Shown here one piece after another: positions 43,383-54,614 of a DNA stretch of 64,000 nucleotides; the first letter of the stretch is position 1, and each line of letters starts with the position of its first letter. The stretch is from Xenorhabdus poinarii G6. Lineage in GTDB: Bacteria; Pseudomonadota; Gammaproteobacteria; Enterobacterales; Enterobacteriaceae. The stretch covers positions 2,976,001-3,040,000 of the forward strand of contig NZ_FO704551.1 of assembly GCF_000968175.1 (NCBI RefSeq), in the 5' to 3' direction. Both the position numbers and the translations under genes were made by a program. The notes below the pieces were generated by a model. It had not been told where the DNA came from, searched no databases, and was given only the letters and a program-made list of their open reading frames with translations.

Positions 43383-46238
43383 ATGGATAACATCGAAGTT
43401 CGGGGCGCCCGCACCCATAATCTTAAGAATATCAATTTAGTTATTCCCCGTGACAAACTGATAGTTATTACTGGGCTATCGGGTTCAGGTAAGTCCTCTC
43501 TGGCTTTCGATACCCTGTATGCAGAAGGCCAACGTCGTTATGTTGAATCTCTCTCTGCCTATGCCCGCCAATTTTTGTCACTGATGGAAAAACCGGATGT
43601 CGATCATATTGAGGGATTATCCCCCGCAATTTCCATTGAGCAAAAGTCCACTTCCCATAACCCGCGCTCTACAGTTGGAACAATCACTGAAATTCACGAT
43701 TATCTCCGTCTGCTCTTTGCGCGCATAGGTGAACCCCGTTGTCCCGATCACGATATTACGTTGGCGGCACAAACGATCAGCCAGATGGTGGATAATATTT
43801 TGGCTCTGCCAGAAGGACAACGACTGATGTTATTGGCTCCAGTCGTTAAAGGACGCAAGGGAGAGCACACCAAGCTACTGGATACGCTCTCTGCACAGGG
43901 TTATATTCGCGCTCGTATTGATGGTGAAGTGTGTGATCTTTCCGATCCACCAACACTCGAATTACAGAAAAAACACACTATTGAGGTCGTCGTCGACCGT
44001 TTCAAAGTACGAGCAGACCTCGCTCAGCGATTAGCGGAATCATTCGAAACTGCGCTGACACTTTCCGGTGGTACGGCTGTCATTGCCAATATGGATGATG
44101 ATCAGGCCGAAGAATTGGTTTTCTCTGCCAATTTTGCCTGTTCAATATGTGGCTATAGTATGAGCGAACTGGAACCTCGCCTGTTCTCTTTCAACAATCC
44201 TGCGGGAGCCTGCCCAACCTGTGACGGTTTAGGTGTTCAGCAATTTTTTGATCCTGAACGTGTGGTGCAAAATGACTCTATTTCCCTGGCCGGCGGCGCT
44301 ATTCGAGGTTGGGATCGCCGTAATTTTTATTACTTCCAGATGCTACGATCACTGGCTGAACACTACAAATTCGATATTGAAGCGCCGTTTAATCAATTAA
44401 GCCCGGCGCTTCGAAAAGTCGTTTTATACGGTTCAGATAAAGAGTCTATCGAATTCAAATACACCAATGATCGTGGTGATGTCACTGTTCGTCGCCATCC
44501 GTTCGAAGGCGTTTTGCATAATATGGAACGCCGCTATAAAGAGACAGAATCCATCGCAGTACGGGAAGAACTGGCAAAATATATCAGCAATCGCGCTTGT
44601 GTTTCTTGTGAGGGTACGCGATTGCGTAAAGAAGCACGTTATGTCTTTATCGAAAATACCACGTTACCGCAAATTTCGGATTTCAGCATCGGCCATGCGA
44701 TGGCGTTTTTCCAAAATATCAAACTCAGTGGACAACGTGCCAAAATTGCTGAAAAAGTTCTGAAAGAGATCCGTGATCGCCTGAAATTCTTGGTTAATGT
44801 CGGATTGAATTATTTGACGCTTTCCCGTTCGGCTGACACCCTCTCAGGCGGAGAAGCTCAGCGTATCCGCCTGGCAAGCCAAATTGGAGCGGGTCTTGTC
44901 GGTGTGATGTATGTGCTGGATGAGCCTTCTATTGGTCTGCATCAACGAGATAATGAACGTTTACTGGAAACATTGCTTCACCTGCGCAATTTGGGTAATA
45001 CCGTTATCGTTGTCGAACATGATGAAGATGCTATTCGCGCGGCTGACCATATTATTGATATCGGGCCAGGCGCGGGGGTACACGGTGGCGAAATTGTTGC
45101 CGAGGGCACAATCGCCGATATCATGGCAAGCACCAAATCCCTGACAGGAAAATACCTGAGTGGCCAACGTAAAATTGCCATTCCAGAACAGCGTGTACCA
45201 GCCAATCCAGATAAGATGCTGAAATTGATTGGCGCAAAAGGCAACAATCTGAAAAAGGTAACATTAACACTGCCTGTTGGCCTATTTACTTGTATCACCG
45301 GTGTTTCTGGCTCCGGTAAGTCGACGCTGATCAATGATACGTTATTCCCTATCGCGCAGCGCCAGTTAAACGGAGCAACCAATATTGATCCTGCACCTTA
45401 TATTGACATCCAGGGTCTTGAACATTTCGACAAAGTGATCGATATCGACCAGAGTCCGATTGGCAGAACGCCTCGTTCCAATCCTGCCACTTATACTGGT
45501 GTGTTCACGCCGGTGAGGGAATTATTCTCTGGTGTTCCTGAATCCCGCACCCGTGGCTACACTCCGGGGCGTTTTAGTTTCAACGTTAAAGGTGGGCGCT
45601 GCGAAGCCTGTCAGGGCGATGGGGTCATTAAAGTTGAGATGCACTTCTTGCCTGATGTTTATGTACCTTGCGATCAATGCTGCGGTAAGCGTTACAATCG
45701 CGAAACGCTGGAAATCAAATATAAAGGCAAAAATATTCATGAAGTGCTGGATATGACCATCGAAGAGGCGCGTGAGTTTTTCGATGCAGTTCCTGCCCTT
45801 GCCCGTAAATTACAAACTTTAATCGATGTTGGCCTCTCTTATATTCGTCTGGGTCAATCCGCTACAACACTTTCAGGCGGGGAAGCACAACGGGTAAAAC
45901 TGGCGCGGGAATTGTCCAAACGAGGTACAGGCCAGACATTGTATATCCTTGATGAGCCAACAACTGGCCTGCATTTTGCGGATATTCAACAATTACTTTC
46001 TGTTCTACATCAACTACGGGATCAAGGAAATACCATTGTCGTTATCGAGCATAATCTGGATGTCATCAAAACGGCTGACTGGATTGTTGACCTCGGTCCC
46101 GAAGGTGGCAGCGGCGGCGGTGAAATACTGGTATCAGGGACGCCAGAAGCAATCGCTATGTGCGAACAATCTCACACTGCTCGTTTTTTGAAGCCAATAT
46201 TGAGAAAGGTTAATTCAATTATCCCGCCGCTAAATTAG
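43383..46238 (+). CDS. uvrA: Excinuclease ABC subunit A, UvrA
   Basis: Damage-sensing ATPase of nucleotide excision repair. ATG 43383 ([26 protein letters not shown] upstream) gives 951 residues (E. coli 940); the frame open from 43308 is not supported. Two ABC modules have Walker [10 protein letters not shown] (about 31) and GVSGSGKST (about 640) and signatures [12 protein letters not shown] and [12 protein letters not shown]. Zinc modules are CSICGYS...CPTC and CEACQGD...CDQC. Followed by a terminator. Confidence 0.97.
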   Translation: MDNIEVRGARTHNLKNINLVIPRDKLIVITGLSGSGKSSLAFDTLYAEGQRRYVESLSAYARQFLSLMEKPDVDHIEGLSPAISIEQKSTSHNPRSTVGTITEIHDYLRLLFARIGEPRCPDHDITLAAQTISQMVDNILALPEGQRLMLLAPVVKGRKGEHTKLLDTLSAQGYIRARIDGEVCDLSDPPTLELQKKHTIEVVVDRFKVRADLAQRLAESFETALTLSGGTAVIANMDDDQAEELVFSANFACSICGYSMSELEPRLFSFNNPAGACPTCDGLGVQQFFDPERVVQNDSISLAGGAIRGWDRRNFYYFQMLRSLAEHYKFDIEAPFNQLSPALRKVVLYGSDKESIEFKYTNDRGDVTVRRHPFEGVLHNMERRYKETESIAVREELAKYISNRACVSCEGTRLRKEARYVFIENTTLPQISDFSIGHAMAFFQNIKLSGQRAKIAEKVLKEIRDRLKFLVNVGLNYLTLSRSADTLSGGEAQRIRLASQIGAGLVGVMYVLDEPSIGLHQRDNERLLETLLHLRNLGNTVIVVEHDEDAIRAADHIIDIGPGAGVHGGEIVAEGTIADIMASTKSLTGKYLSGQRKIAIPEQRVPANPDKMLKLIGAKGNNLKKVTLTLPVGLFTCITGVSGSGKSTLINDTLFPIAQRQLNGATNIDPAPYIDIQGLEHFDKVIDIDQSPIGRTPRSNPATYTGVFTPVRELFSGVPESRTRGYTPGRFSFNVKGGRCEACQGDGVIKVEMHFLPDVYVPCDQCCGKRYNRETLEIKYKGKNIHEVLDMTIEEAREFFDAVPALARKLQTLIDVGLSYIRLGQSATTLSGGEAQRVKLARELSKRGTGQTLYILDEPTTGLHFADIQQLLSVLHQLRDQGNTIVVIEHNLDVIKTADWIVDLGPEGGSGGGEILVSGTPEAIAMCEQSHTARFLKPILRKVNSIIPPLN

Positions 46239-46246
46239 CTACCCTG

Positions 46247-46271
46247 CTCCCCACTTGGTGGGGAGTTTTTT
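46247..46271 (+). terminator. Terminator of uvrA
   Basis: CTCCCCAC-TTG-GTGGGGAG, a perfect eight-pair stem, followed by six T residues. Confidence 0.92.
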
Positions 46272-46474
46272 CGTCATTTCATCACACATTGTTAACTAAA
46301 TTTTCCTTTATACACGGAGGAAGAAAGTCTTTTTTCACTATTATTTCGAATAAATCCCCCCTCCTTAAATCAGTATTTTGTATTGTTGTTCTAATATTAC
46401 TTATAGTCACATTGCTGACATATTCATTCCATCGTGTTATTACATATGCTTTAAATTTTTAATGGAGATTAAAC

Positions 46475-46633
46475 ATGTATATGTTTTTACCGTTCTTGGT
46501 TGCGCTGGTTACCATCGTTACTGTCATTACTAACAAGAAAAAGCTGACGTATACGCTTTGGTTTACTTTATTCATCATTACGGTGTTTTGGTTTAAATAT
46601 CATGCAACTGATGCATTGAATTTGTCTTTCTAA
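46475..46633 (+). CDS. Small DUF5993-like membrane protein
   Basis: A 52-residue protein, MYMFLPFLVALVTIVTVITN then KKKLTYTLWFTLFIITVFWF and KYHATDALNLSF: two hydrophobic helices separated by KKK. GGAG lies nine bases before the ATG. It ends 12 bp before a DsbB-like gene, and short two-helix proteins of this kind (DUF5993) are known as neighbours of such DsbB relatives, so the pair is probably co-transcribed. Function unknown; the family name is from memory of that gene pair. Confidence 0.75.
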   Translation: MYMFLPFLVALVTIVTVITNKKKLTYTLWFTLFIITVFWFKYHATDALNLSF

Positions 46634-46645
46634 TCGGAGGCCGTT

Positions 46646-47212
46646 ATGAATAATACAATGTCAGCACCGCGTAATATTAGCCTCGCAATGACCTTGAATA
46701 TCCTTGGCTTGTTCGGTATTAGTGTAATTTTGATCGTCGCGTTTTATTATCAATTAGCGCGTTTTGAACTTCCCTGCCCATTATGTTTATTACAGCGCGC
46801 AGGCATTATCATGATTGGTTTTGGTTTTTTGTTTAATATTTATTTCGGTATAAAAAACGCCCACTACAGCCTCTCACTGCTCGGCTGTATTGTGACTGGT
46901 TTCATTGCTATGCGTCAGGTTTCTCTCCATATCCTGCCGGGAGATATGGGGTATGGTTCCACGTTCTTCGGACTGCATTTTTATACCTGGGCTGCTATTT
47001 TGTCTATTCTGACCATCATTGCTATTGCCGCTATTATGCCTCTAAAAGCAGGAAATATTGATTCAGAAAAATACACGCCTCCCACATTCGGCAAAATAGC
47101 GATGGGGTTATTTGCATTTTTAATTGCAGCTAATCTGATTTCTACCATATTGGAATGTGGCAGTGGACAGTGTGATGATAATCCAACGTTTTATCAGTTA
47201 CTGAAGAAATAA
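46646..47212 (+). CDS. DsbB-family disulfide bond formation protein
   Basis: A 188-residue inner-membrane protein with four main helices, a fifth near the C-terminus, and the DsbB quinone-site motif FELPCPLCLLQRAG (Cys pair near residue 45). DsbB normally has a second periplasmic Cys pair between helices 3 and 4; here that loop (LHILPGDMGYGSTFF) has none, while two Cys lie at the C-terminus (LECGSGQCDD). It is therefore a DsbB relative with a displaced second pair, rather than the housekeeping DsbB. GGAGG before the ATG is strong. Confidence 0.85.
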   Translation: MNNTMSAPRNISLAMTLNILGLFGISVILIVAFYYQLARFELPCPLCLLQRAGIIMIGFGFLFNIYFGIKNAHYSLSLLGCIVTGFIAMRQVSLHILPGDMGYGSTFFGLHFYTWAAILSILTIIAIAAIMPLKAGNIDSEKYTPPTFGKIAMGLFAFLIAANLISTILECGSGQCDDNPTFYQLLKK

Positions 47213-47239
47213 TCTTTTCCAAACTAACATCATTATTAA

Positions 47240-47278
47240 AGTAGAAAGCTCTGAATTTATGTAGCCTTCTACTTTTTT
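47240..47278 (+). terminator. Terminator of the DUF5993/DsbB-like unit
   Basis: AGTAGAAAGCT (47240-47250) pairs with AGCCTTCTACT (47263-47273), one mismatch, followed by a run of T. Confidence 0.75.
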
Positions 47279-47423
47279 CACTGTTTTTTCAATCTGACGC
47301 TTCGCGGAAAACCCACCCAAAATACATCCTGAGCTTAGCGCTTCAGCATCGCCGCATCAATGAGATAACAAATTTCATGTCATCAAACAACACTGCAACT
47401 TGAAACGCTATCAGTAATATACA

Positions 47424-48620
47424 TTACCGACTCACTGCGGCAAATGCTTCAACAATACGTTGTACATTATGATGATTCACGCCTGCCATACAAACTCGGC
47501 CTGAACCGACCAGATAAACGCCGAATTCCTTACGCAATCTCTCGACCTGTTCCGGGCTGAACCCGGTATAACTGAACATACCACGCTGTTTCAGTAAATG
47601 GTCAAAGTTTTTCTCCGGCAAGGCATCTTTTAATGCGTTTACTAATACAGTTCGCATTTCCAGAATACGCAAACGCATCCGTTCCACTTCTTCTAGCCAT
47701 TGATTTTTTAATTCAGCATTACCCAATACTCTGGCAACAACCTGCGCCCCAAAATTTGGCGGGCTGGAGTAAATACGACGGATACCGGCTTTCAATTGTC
47801 CTAAGACATTTTCAGCCGCGTTTGTATCGTCACAAATCACGGATAACCCACCCACACGCTCACCGTACAGTGAGAAAATTTTCGAAAATGAGTTACTCAC
47901 CAGACAAGGTAACCCTGCATCTGCCATTGCACGGATCGCATACGCATCTTCTTCCATACCATCGGCAAATCCCTGATAAGCGATATCCAGGAAAGGGATC
48001 AATTCGCGTTCTTTGGCAACCTGAACCACTAAATCCCATTGGTTATTGGTCAGATCAGAGCCTGTAGGATTATGGCAACAAGGATGCATCAAAATAATGC
48101 TTTTACCAGGCAATTGCTTGAATGTTGCCAGCATTTCGTCGAATCTCACCCCTTTATTTTTATCATCAAAATAAGGGTAATAGTTCACTTTGACGCCAGC
48201 GCCAGCAAAAATAGCAGCATGATTTTCCCAGGTTGGATCGCTGCACCAGACTTCAGAACCAGGGAAATAACGGTGTAAGAAATCAGCACCCACTTTTAAT
48301 GCGCCCGAACCGCCCAATGTTTGAACAGTTGCGATGCGACGCAAGCTTAACAATGGATGATCTTGACCAAATAGCAATTCCTGAATTGCCACTCGATAAG
48401 CAAGCAAGCCTTCCATCGGAAGATAAAGGGAAGCAGACTGCGGCAAAGTGCGCATCTGTTCTTCAGCAGCAGCGACAGCTTTCAATTGTGGCGTTATACC
48501 CTGCTCATCGTAATACAGCCCGATGCTCAGATTAATTTTTTCTGCACGAGGATCATTTTTGAATGTTTCCATCAATGACAAGATAGGATCACCCGCATAC
48601 GCATCAATATTCTGGAACAC
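47424..48620 (-). CDS. tyrB: Aromatic amino acid aminotransferase TyrB
   Basis: PLP enzyme making tyrosine and phenylalanine (also leucine) from their keto acids. The GTG at 48620, nine bases after AAGGAG, gives [14 protein letters not shown] and 398 residues (E. coli 397); the ATG at 48659 lacks support. Family residues: [41 protein letters not shown] and the PLP lysine in [17 protein letters not shown]. Class I subgroup with aspC; position beside alr supports tyrB. Confidence 0.94.
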   Translation of the reverse strand: MFQNIDAYAGDPILSLMETFKNDPRAEKINLSIGLYYDEQGITPQLKAVAAAEEQMRTLPQSASLYLPMEGLLAYRVAIQELLFGQDHPLLSLRRIATVQTLGGSGALKVGADFLHRYFPGSEVWCSDPTWENHAAIFAGAGVKVNYYPYFDDKNKGVRFDEMLATFKQLPGKSIILMHPCCHNPTGSDLTNNQWDLVVQVAKERELIPFLDIAYQGFADGMEEDAYAIRAMADAGLPCLVSNSFSKIFSLYGERVGGLSVICDDTNAAENVLGQLKAGIRRIYSSPPNFGAQVVARVLGNAELKNQWLEEVERMRLRILEMRTVLVNALKDALPEKNFDHLLKQRGMFSYTGFSPEQVERLRKEFGVYLVGSGRVCMAGVNHHNVQRIVEAFAAVSR

Positions 48621-48680
48621 TACGTTACACTCCTTGCTCCGAGTTGATAAAAGATGCAATCAACAATATAGCTTATCGGT

Positions 48681-49760
48681 TTATTCGTCTAGATATTCCA
48701 TGACGACGCGTGAAGTCAGCTTTGTCATTAACTCGTAGGCGCTAATGCCTGAATGTTTGGCAATTCTTTCCACTGGTAGAACATTTCCCCAAAGGATAAT
48801 TTCATCCCCAACTTTATCCTGACATGCAGGCCCCAGATCCACAGTGATCATGTCCATGGACACGCGACCAACCAGCGGTACTTCCCGGCCATTAATAAAT
48901 ACCGGTGTGCCAGCAGGTGCACTGCGGGGATAACCGTCACCATACCCCATTGCCACAACGCCAAGGCAGGTATCACGTTCACTACGCCACGTACCACCGT
49001 ATCCTACTGATTCCCCCGCTTTATGTTTACGTACTGCGATTAAGCTAGATTTTAGTGTCATCGCAGGGAGTAAATTAAAATCGGCCGCCGTTTTGTCCGC
49101 TGTTGGTGAAGCGCCATACACCATAATGCCGGGACGAACCCAGTCCAAATGTGCCTGTGGCCACAATAAAATCCCCCCCGATGCAGCAATAGATTTTTCG
49201 CCGGATTTATCCGCAACAAATGCCAAAAAGCAATCAATTTGTTGTTGGGTTATTGCCACGGCAGGCTCGTCTGCATGGCTAAAATGACTCATGATATTAA
49301 CCGGTTGTTCAATGTTACGGCAGCGGCTCAGGCGTTGATAAAACGCTTCTGCTTCATCAATCCTCACCCCCAGACGATGCATACCGGTATCAAGCTTCAT
49401 CCAGACTTTCACCGGATGGGGTAAATCCGCCTGTTCTAATGCCTCAAGCTGTTCAATACTATGCACCACGGTTTCAATATGGTTGGCGACTAAAACCGGT
49501 AAAACAGTAGCTTCAAAAAAGCCCTCTAGTAGCAAGATGGGTTTGACTACGCCTCCACTGCGTAAGGCAAGGGCTTCCCCGATGCGAGCGACACCAAAAC
49601 AGTCTGCCTCTTCCAGCGTGGCAGCCGTTTCTAATAAACCATGTCCATAGGCGTTTGCTTTCACAACGGCAATCAGTTTACTGCCAGGCGCTTGTACCCT
49701 GACTTGTTGCAAATTGTGTCGCAGAGCGCGGCGGTCGATAACAGCAGTTGCCGCTTTCAT
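48681..49760 (-). CDS. alr: Alanine racemase Alr
   Basis: Makes D-alanine for peptidoglycan. ATG 49760 ([23 protein letters not shown] upstream) gives 359 residues as in E. coli. PLP Lys34 lies in [12 protein letters not shown] and the catalytic Tyr in [22 protein letters not shown] follows. Lies between dnaB and tyrB on the same strand, as in E. coli. Confidence 0.96.
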   Translation of the reverse strand: MKAATAVIDRRALRHNLQQVRVQAPGSKLIAVVKANAYGHGLLETAATLEEADCFGVARIGEALALRSGGVVKPILLLEGFFEATVLPVLVANHIETVVHSIEQLEALEQADLPHPVKVWMKLDTGMHRLGVRIDEAEAFYQRLSRCRNIEQPVNIMSHFSHADEPAVAITQQQIDCFLAFVADKSGEKSIAASGGILLWPQAHLDWVRPGIMVYGASPTADKTAADFNLLPAMTLKSSLIAVRKHKAGESVGYGGTWRSERDTCLGVVAMGYGDGYPRSAPAGTPVFINGREVPLVGRVSMDMITVDLGPACQDKVGDEIILWGNVLPVERIAKHSGISAYELMTKLTSRVVMEYLDE

Positions 49761-49864
49761 TTCATCCCCTTTTTTTATGATTTTCCGGTCAGGTTTGATC
49801 AATAACAGCCTATCTTCACTGTTGATAATTTAGTCAGTTAAACAAGGACGATAGGCTCTCAGAT

Positions 49865-51274
49865 TTATTCGTCACTGTAACTTGGCCCGGCATAATTATC
49901 GAAGCGTGACCATTGACCATTAAACGTCAACCGGACTGCCCCGATAGGGCCATTACGCTGTTTACCAATGATGATTTCTGCCACGCCTTTCAGTTCACTG
50001 TTATCGTGATAAACTTCATCCCGGTAGATAAACATAATCAAATCAGCATCCTGCTCGATAGAGCCTGATTCACGTAAGTCGGAGTTAACCGGACGTTTAT
50101 CGGCGCGTTGTTCCAGGCTACGGTTAAGCTGAGAGAGTGCGACAACCGGTACTTGAAGCTCTTTCGCCAGCGCTTTCAATGAACGGGATATTTCCGCGAT
50201 TTCCAGCGTTCGGTTGTCAGATAAAGAAGGAACCCGCATCAATTGCAGGTAGTCGATCATAATCATGCTCAGCCCACCATGTTCGCGGAAAATTCGCCGC
50301 GCACGGGAACGCACTTCCGTTGGTGTCAAACCGGATGAGTCATCAATATACATGTTGCGTTTTTCCAGCAAGATCCCCATCGTGCTGGAAATTCGCGCCC
50401 AGTCCTCATCATCAAGCTGACCAGTTCGAATACGTGTTTGATCTACACGGGATAAGGATGCCAGCATACGCATCATGATCTGACTGCCTGGCATCTCTAA
50501 GCTGAAAATCAGAACAGGTTTATCCTGCATCATAGCGGCGTTTTCACACAGGTTCATCGCAAAGGTTGTTTTCCCCATTGAAGGACGCGCCGCCACGATA
50601 ATTAAATCTGACTTCTGCAATCCTGCGGTTTTTTTGTCCAGATCCTGATAGCCGGTAGAAACCCCTGTCACGCCATCATGTGGGCGCTGATAAAGCTGCT
50701 CGATTCGTGCAACGGTTTCTTCCAGGATCTGTTCAATCCCTCTCGGCCCCTCGTCTTTATTGGCCCGGTTTTCTGCGATCTGGAATACGCGTGATTCTGC
50801 CAAATCCAGGAGCTCTTCACTGGTTCGGCCTTGTGGATCATAACCCGCATCTGCAATTTCATTGGCTACCGCAATCATGTCGCGTACGACCGCCCGCTCG
50901 CGGACAATATCCGCATAGGCATTGATATTCGCAGCACTTGGGGTATTTTTTGATAATTCGGCAAGATAGGCGAACCCACCGACATTATCGAGCTCACCAT
51001 TTTGTTCAAGAGATTCCGATAATGTGATCAGGTCAATGGGTTTGCTCCTTTCGAGCAAACGCTGCATTTCAGTGAAAATACGTCTGTGTGGTCGGCTAAA
51101 AAAATCATTGCTGCTAACCCGCTCGGATACATTATCCCAACGTTCATTATCCAGCATCAAACCGCCTAACACGGATTGCTCTGCTTCCAAAGAGTGTGGT
51201 GGAAGTTTCAGCCCTTCCACTTGGCGATCTTTTGGTTCAGCCATACTGTTGTTAGTTGGTTTTTTCCCAGCCAT
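49865..51274 (-). CDS. dnaB: Replicative DNA helicase DnaB
   Basis: Hexameric 5'-3' helicase of the replisome. ATG 51274 (MAGKKPTNNSMAEPK) matches the E. coli N-terminus and gives 469 residues (E. coli 471). The N-terminal primase-binding domain starts PPHSLEAEQSVLGGLMLDNE; the RecA-like motor has Walker A ARPSMGKTTFAMNL, Walker B MIMIDYLQLM, ALSQLNRSLEQR and the arginine finger region. No intein. The frame open to 51328 is not supported. Confidence 0.97.
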   Translation of the reverse strand: MAGKKPTNNSMAEPKDRQVEGLKLPPHSLEAEQSVLGGLMLDNERWDNVSERVSSNDFFSRPHRRIFTEMQRLLERSKPIDLITLSESLEQNGELDNVGGFAYLAELSKNTPSAANINAYADIVRERAVVRDMIAVANEIADAGYDPQGRTSEELLDLAESRVFQIAENRANKDEGPRGIEQILEETVARIEQLYQRPHDGVTGVSTGYQDLDKKTAGLQKSDLIIVAARPSMGKTTFAMNLCENAAMMQDKPVLIFSLEMPGSQIMMRMLASLSRVDQTRIRTGQLDDEDWARISSTMGILLEKRNMYIDDSSGLTPTEVRSRARRIFREHGGLSMIMIDYLQLMRVPSLSDNRTLEIAEISRSLKALAKELQVPVVALSQLNRSLEQRADKRPVNSDLRESGSIEQDADLIMFIYRDEVYHDNSELKGVAEIIIGKQRNGPIGAVRLTFNGQWSRFDNYAGPSYSDE

Positions 51275-51454
51275 GTACCACATCAATCCACTAAACAAAA
51301 AACGAAATAGCGTATCAGTATACGCCATGAAAACAGCCTTGAGTAATTATATATAGTCTGTAATGATTTCCGATAAATTCACACAGGTTGCATCCATTTC
51401 ATTGCAAACGTGCGAAGCTGTTCCCAATATTTCCACTATAACGAGCGAGTGACC

Positions 51455-52438
51455 ATGGCAAAACATATTGAATTTTCCGCCACTGGCGGCCCAGAAGTAC
51501 TCCGATATTGTGAATTTATACCTGCTGATCCGGCACCTGATGAAGTCCAAGTCGAACATAAAGCCATTGGGGTTAATTACATTGATACCTATTTTCGCAG
51601 TGGATTATATCCGTTAACTGATTTGCCATCCGGCCTGGGAACAGAGGCTGCCGGCATTGTCACCAAAGTAGGTGCCAATGTGACATCCGTTAACATCGGT
51701 GATCGCGTTGCTTATGCCCAATCGACAATCGGTGCTTACAGTGAAGTGCATAATGTTCAGGCGAATAAGATCGTTCTTCTGCCCGATGCCATTTCATTTG
51801 AACAAGCAGCCGCTTCCTTGCTGAAAGGTTTAACCGTTTACTATTTATTTTTTCTGACGCATAAGGTGCAAAAAGACGACGTTTTCTTATTCCACGCCGC
51901 AGCCGGAGGGGTTGGACTGATTGCTTGCCAGTGGGCGAAGGCATTGGGAGCAAAATTGATTGGTACTGTCGGCTCTGATGAGAAAGCCGCACTTGCCCAC
52001 GCTGCGGGCGCGTGGCAAACCATTAATTATAATCGCGAAAATATTGTAGAACGTGTTCTGGATATCACTGGCGGGGAAAAAGTCGGGGTTGTTTATGATT
52101 CTGTAGGCAAAGCGACATGGTTGGATTCATTGGATTGCCTGAAGCGCCACGGACTGATGGTCAGTTTTGGCAACGCATCCGGGCCAGTGACCGGGGTCGA
52201 TTTAGGGATCCTCAATCAAAAAGGCTCCCTGTTTGTTACCCGCCCCGCAATTAATGGGTATATCACCACTCACGAGGAATTGAACGAAGCCAGCAAAGCG
52301 TTATTTGACGTCATTGCAGCGGGAAAAATCAACGTTGATGTGCCAGAAAGCCAGAAATTTCCGCTGAATGAAGCAATGGCAGCACATCAAGCATTGGAGA
52401 GCCGCATGACTCACGGCTCCAGTTTATTGATCCCATAA
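51455..52438 (+). CDS. qorA: Quinone oxidoreductase QorA
   Basis: NADPH-dependent zeta-crystallin-type MDR oxidoreductase of 327 residues, identical in length to E. coli QorA from ATG 51455. NAD(P)-binding motif AAAGGVGLIACQWAKALGAK (about residue 150), quinone-site sequences NYIDTYFRSGLYP and GLGTEAAGIV. No zinc ligands, as usual for this branch. Divergent from dnaB as in E. coli. Confidence 0.95.
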   Translation: MAKHIEFSATGGPEVLRYCEFIPADPAPDEVQVEHKAIGVNYIDTYFRSGLYPLTDLPSGLGTEAAGIVTKVGANVTSVNIGDRVAYAQSTIGAYSEVHNVQANKIVLLPDAISFEQAAASLLKGLTVYYLFFLTHKVQKDDVFLFHAAAGGVGLIACQWAKALGAKLIGTVGSDEKAALAHAAGAWQTINYNRENIVERVLDITGGEKVGVVYDSVGKATWLDSLDCLKRHGLMVSFGNASGPVTGVDLGILNQKGSLFVTRPAINGYITTHEELNEASKALFDVIAAGKINVDVPESQKFPLNEAMAAHQALESRMTHGSSLLIP

Positions 52439-52549
52439 TGGCAAGCACTGTTCCTGATTAACGGAATATGTCACTCGGTGCGGGCATGAAAGAGCCCCGC
52501 GCCTTATGCTTGTCCAGACCTGTCTGTCCGGCCATGTAGGTGGGGAGCA

Positions 52550-53323
52550 TTATAGATTCGTTAGCACACAATCGTGCAATGCATTTACCGTGAGCTGAAG
52601 TTCTTGCTGGCGATTTTGCCAATCTTCTTCACACCCGCTCAAATAGCTCTCCCGCACATCGATCAAAACAATAGCCTGTACGACTGGAAGGCGGGCTGCA
52701 GCCCAGCCGGCAGCGACATCCTTAGCGACAAACTCTCCGGTAACAACGGTTCGCCACATACGTGCCAGCGTTAGCAGAACATTGCGCTCATCTCCCTGTA
52801 GCGTTTCAAGTAAAACCGGCAGAACCTCTTTAATCGCCCGGCGAATGTCTGATCTTGGAATAACGGGTATAAGACGACTTGCATCCGGACCGAGCAGAGG
52901 TATTGCTTCCTGTCGTGATTGAGCCAACACCAAAGTAAGTTCTGGATCACAAACAGGTTTGGGCGTTTTCCCTTCTTCATATTCGTCACGCAGCCACTCG
53001 CCATAAATGAATTCGCTCCGGGCAGGATAAGGTGATGCAATAAGATCGGTGCGCAAGAAAACAATCACTTCAACAGGGCGGCGTCCATCAGGATCAGCGG
53101 GATAGCGACCCGATATCATCATTAAATCGGCAGCAAGACTTTCCCGAATCTCAGATGTTATTGGCTGGTCAATAACCACGAGCAAATCTACATCGCTACG
53201 GGGACGAAGGCCACCAACCACGGCCGAACCATGCAGGTAGACTGCTACCAGCGATTCCACTAATCGCTTCTGGACTATCAACAATACCTCAGCTGCCTCG
53301 GATGGAATTAGCAACATCGTCAA
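52550..53323 (-). CDS. aadA: AadA-like aminoglycoside nucleotidyltransferase (ANT(3'')/(9) family)
   Basis: A 257-residue protein with the nucleotidyltransferase motif LHGSAVVGGLRPRSDVDLLV (GSx10DxD, residues about 30-49) and the AadA-type C-terminal domain (GDERNVLLTLARMWRTVVTG, then FVAKDVAAGWAAARLP). Family members adenylate streptomycin and spectinomycin. No integron attC site, integrase or IS is next to it, so it looks like a resident chromosomal homologue inserted between qorA and dusA, where E. coli has pspG. Activity untested. Confidence 0.85.
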   Translation of the reverse strand: MTMLLIPSEAAEVLLIVQKRLVESLVAVYLHGSAVVGGLRPRSDVDLLVVIDQPITSEIRESLAADLMMISGRYPADPDGRRPVEVIVFLRTDLIASPYPARSEFIYGEWLRDEYEEGKTPKPVCDPELTLVLAQSRQEAIPLLGPDASRLIPVIPRSDIRRAIKEVLPVLLETLQGDERNVLLTLARMWRTVVTGEFVAKDVAAGWAAARLPVVQAIVLIDVRESYLSGCEEDWQNRQQELQLTVNALHDCVLTNL

Positions 53324-53375
53324 CCCTATTTTCCGAATACGCCAAAAGACTTGATTAACAAAACACCTGAGCGGA

Positions 53376-54404
53376 TTACATCCGCTCTTTCACCATTTCC
53401 AGGGCTTTCTCGACAACCATAATATCAGCGCCTGGTTTATGGGCGTTCTCACTTAAATGACGACGCCATTGACGTGCCCCCGGTATTCCCTGAAAGACTC
53501 CTAAAATATGGCGAGTAATATGGCCCAAATAAGTGCCTTGAGATAATTCCTGTTCGATATAAGGATAGAGGGACTTAACCGCGTCAACAGTATTGGTCAC
53601 AGGAACGGTGTGATCAAAAAGCTCACGATCCACATGCGCTAGAATAGAGGGATTTTGGTAAGCTTCTCGCCCAATCATCACACCATCGATGTGTTGTAAA
53701 TGTTGTTTCGCTTCTTCCAGCGATTTAATACCACCGTTAATAGAAAGGGTGAGTTGCGGAAAATCTTTTTTCAATTGATAAACCCGCGGGTAATCCAAAG
53801 GGGGAATTTCACGGTTTTCTTTTGGGCTTAAACCCGACAGCCACGCTTTGCGTGCATGGATAATAAAATTATCGCAATCGCTGTTTTTCACGACGGTATC
53901 AATGAAATCACACAAAAACGCGTAACTATCCTGTTCATCAATGCCAATCCGGGTTTTCACCGTGACAGGAATATCCACCACGTCCTGCATTGCTTTAACA
54001 CAGTCGGCTACCAGTGTGGCTTCGCCCATCAGACAGGCGCCAAAGCGACCATTCTGCACCCGATCAGAAGGGCAACCGACATTCAAATTGATTTCATCGT
54101 AATCCCGCGTCTGTGCCATTCTGGCACATTGCGCCAATGCCTGAGGATCACTTCCCCCTAATTGCAATGCCACTGGATGCTCTTGCTCGTTATACGCCAG
54201 ATAATCCCCTTTACCATGAATAATCGCCCCCGTTGTGACCATTTCCGTGTAAAGAAGCGCTTCCTTGCTTAATAAGCGATGGAAGTAACGGCAATGACGG
54301 TCAGTCCAGTCCAGCATCGGCGCAACAGAAAAGCGGGAGGGTTTGAATGTATGGGTTTTCCCGTTGATTTCAAAGGGAGTTTTAACTTCTTTATGTTCTT
54401 GCAT
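53376..54404 (-). CDS. dusA: tRNA-dihydrouridine(20/20a) synthase DusA
   Basis: FMN enzyme reducing uridine 20/20a of tRNA D-loops. ATG 54404 gives 342 residues; the frame can start at a TTG (54419). FMN-site [18 protein letters not shown], catalytic Cys in [40 protein letters not shown] and LSINGGI are intact. Divergent from zur, as in E. coli. Confidence 0.95.
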   Translation of the reverse strand: MQEHKEVKTPFEINGKTHTFKPSRFSVAPMLDWTDRHCRYFHRLLSKEALLYTEMVTTGAIIHGKGDYLAYNEQEHPVALQLGGSDPQALAQCARMAQTRDYDEINLNVGCPSDRVQNGRFGACLMGEATLVADCVKAMQDVVDIPVTVKTRIGIDEQDSYAFLCDFIDTVVKNSDCDNFIIHARKAWLSGLSPKENREIPPLDYPRVYQLKKDFPQLTLSINGGIKSLEEAKQHLQHIDGVMIGREAYQNPSILAHVDRELFDHTVPVTNTVDAVKSLYPYIEQELSQGTYLGHITRHILGVFQGIPGARQWRRHLSENAHKPGADIMVVEKALEMVKERM

Positions 54405-54614
54405 TTCAAGATATTTCAAATGTTTTTAAATTAACCACACCCTTTCAGCACTTCTGGAGAGCCGTGGGTATAAAATGTGGTCTACTATAGCATAGAAAAA
54501 TGTCCCCAATACCCAACCAAACACGGCAGTATATTGTTTGCTCTCCCACCTCTCTCCTCCCCGAAAACATGATAATATTAAAGCTGTTAGCGTCATGTCA
54601 GTGTGAGAGATGTA

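Noticed and set aside
52440..52550. Integron attC site next to the aadA-like gene
   Set aside because: The partly self-complementary sequence after qorA lacks the GTTRRRY/RYYYAAC core sites and no integrase is near.
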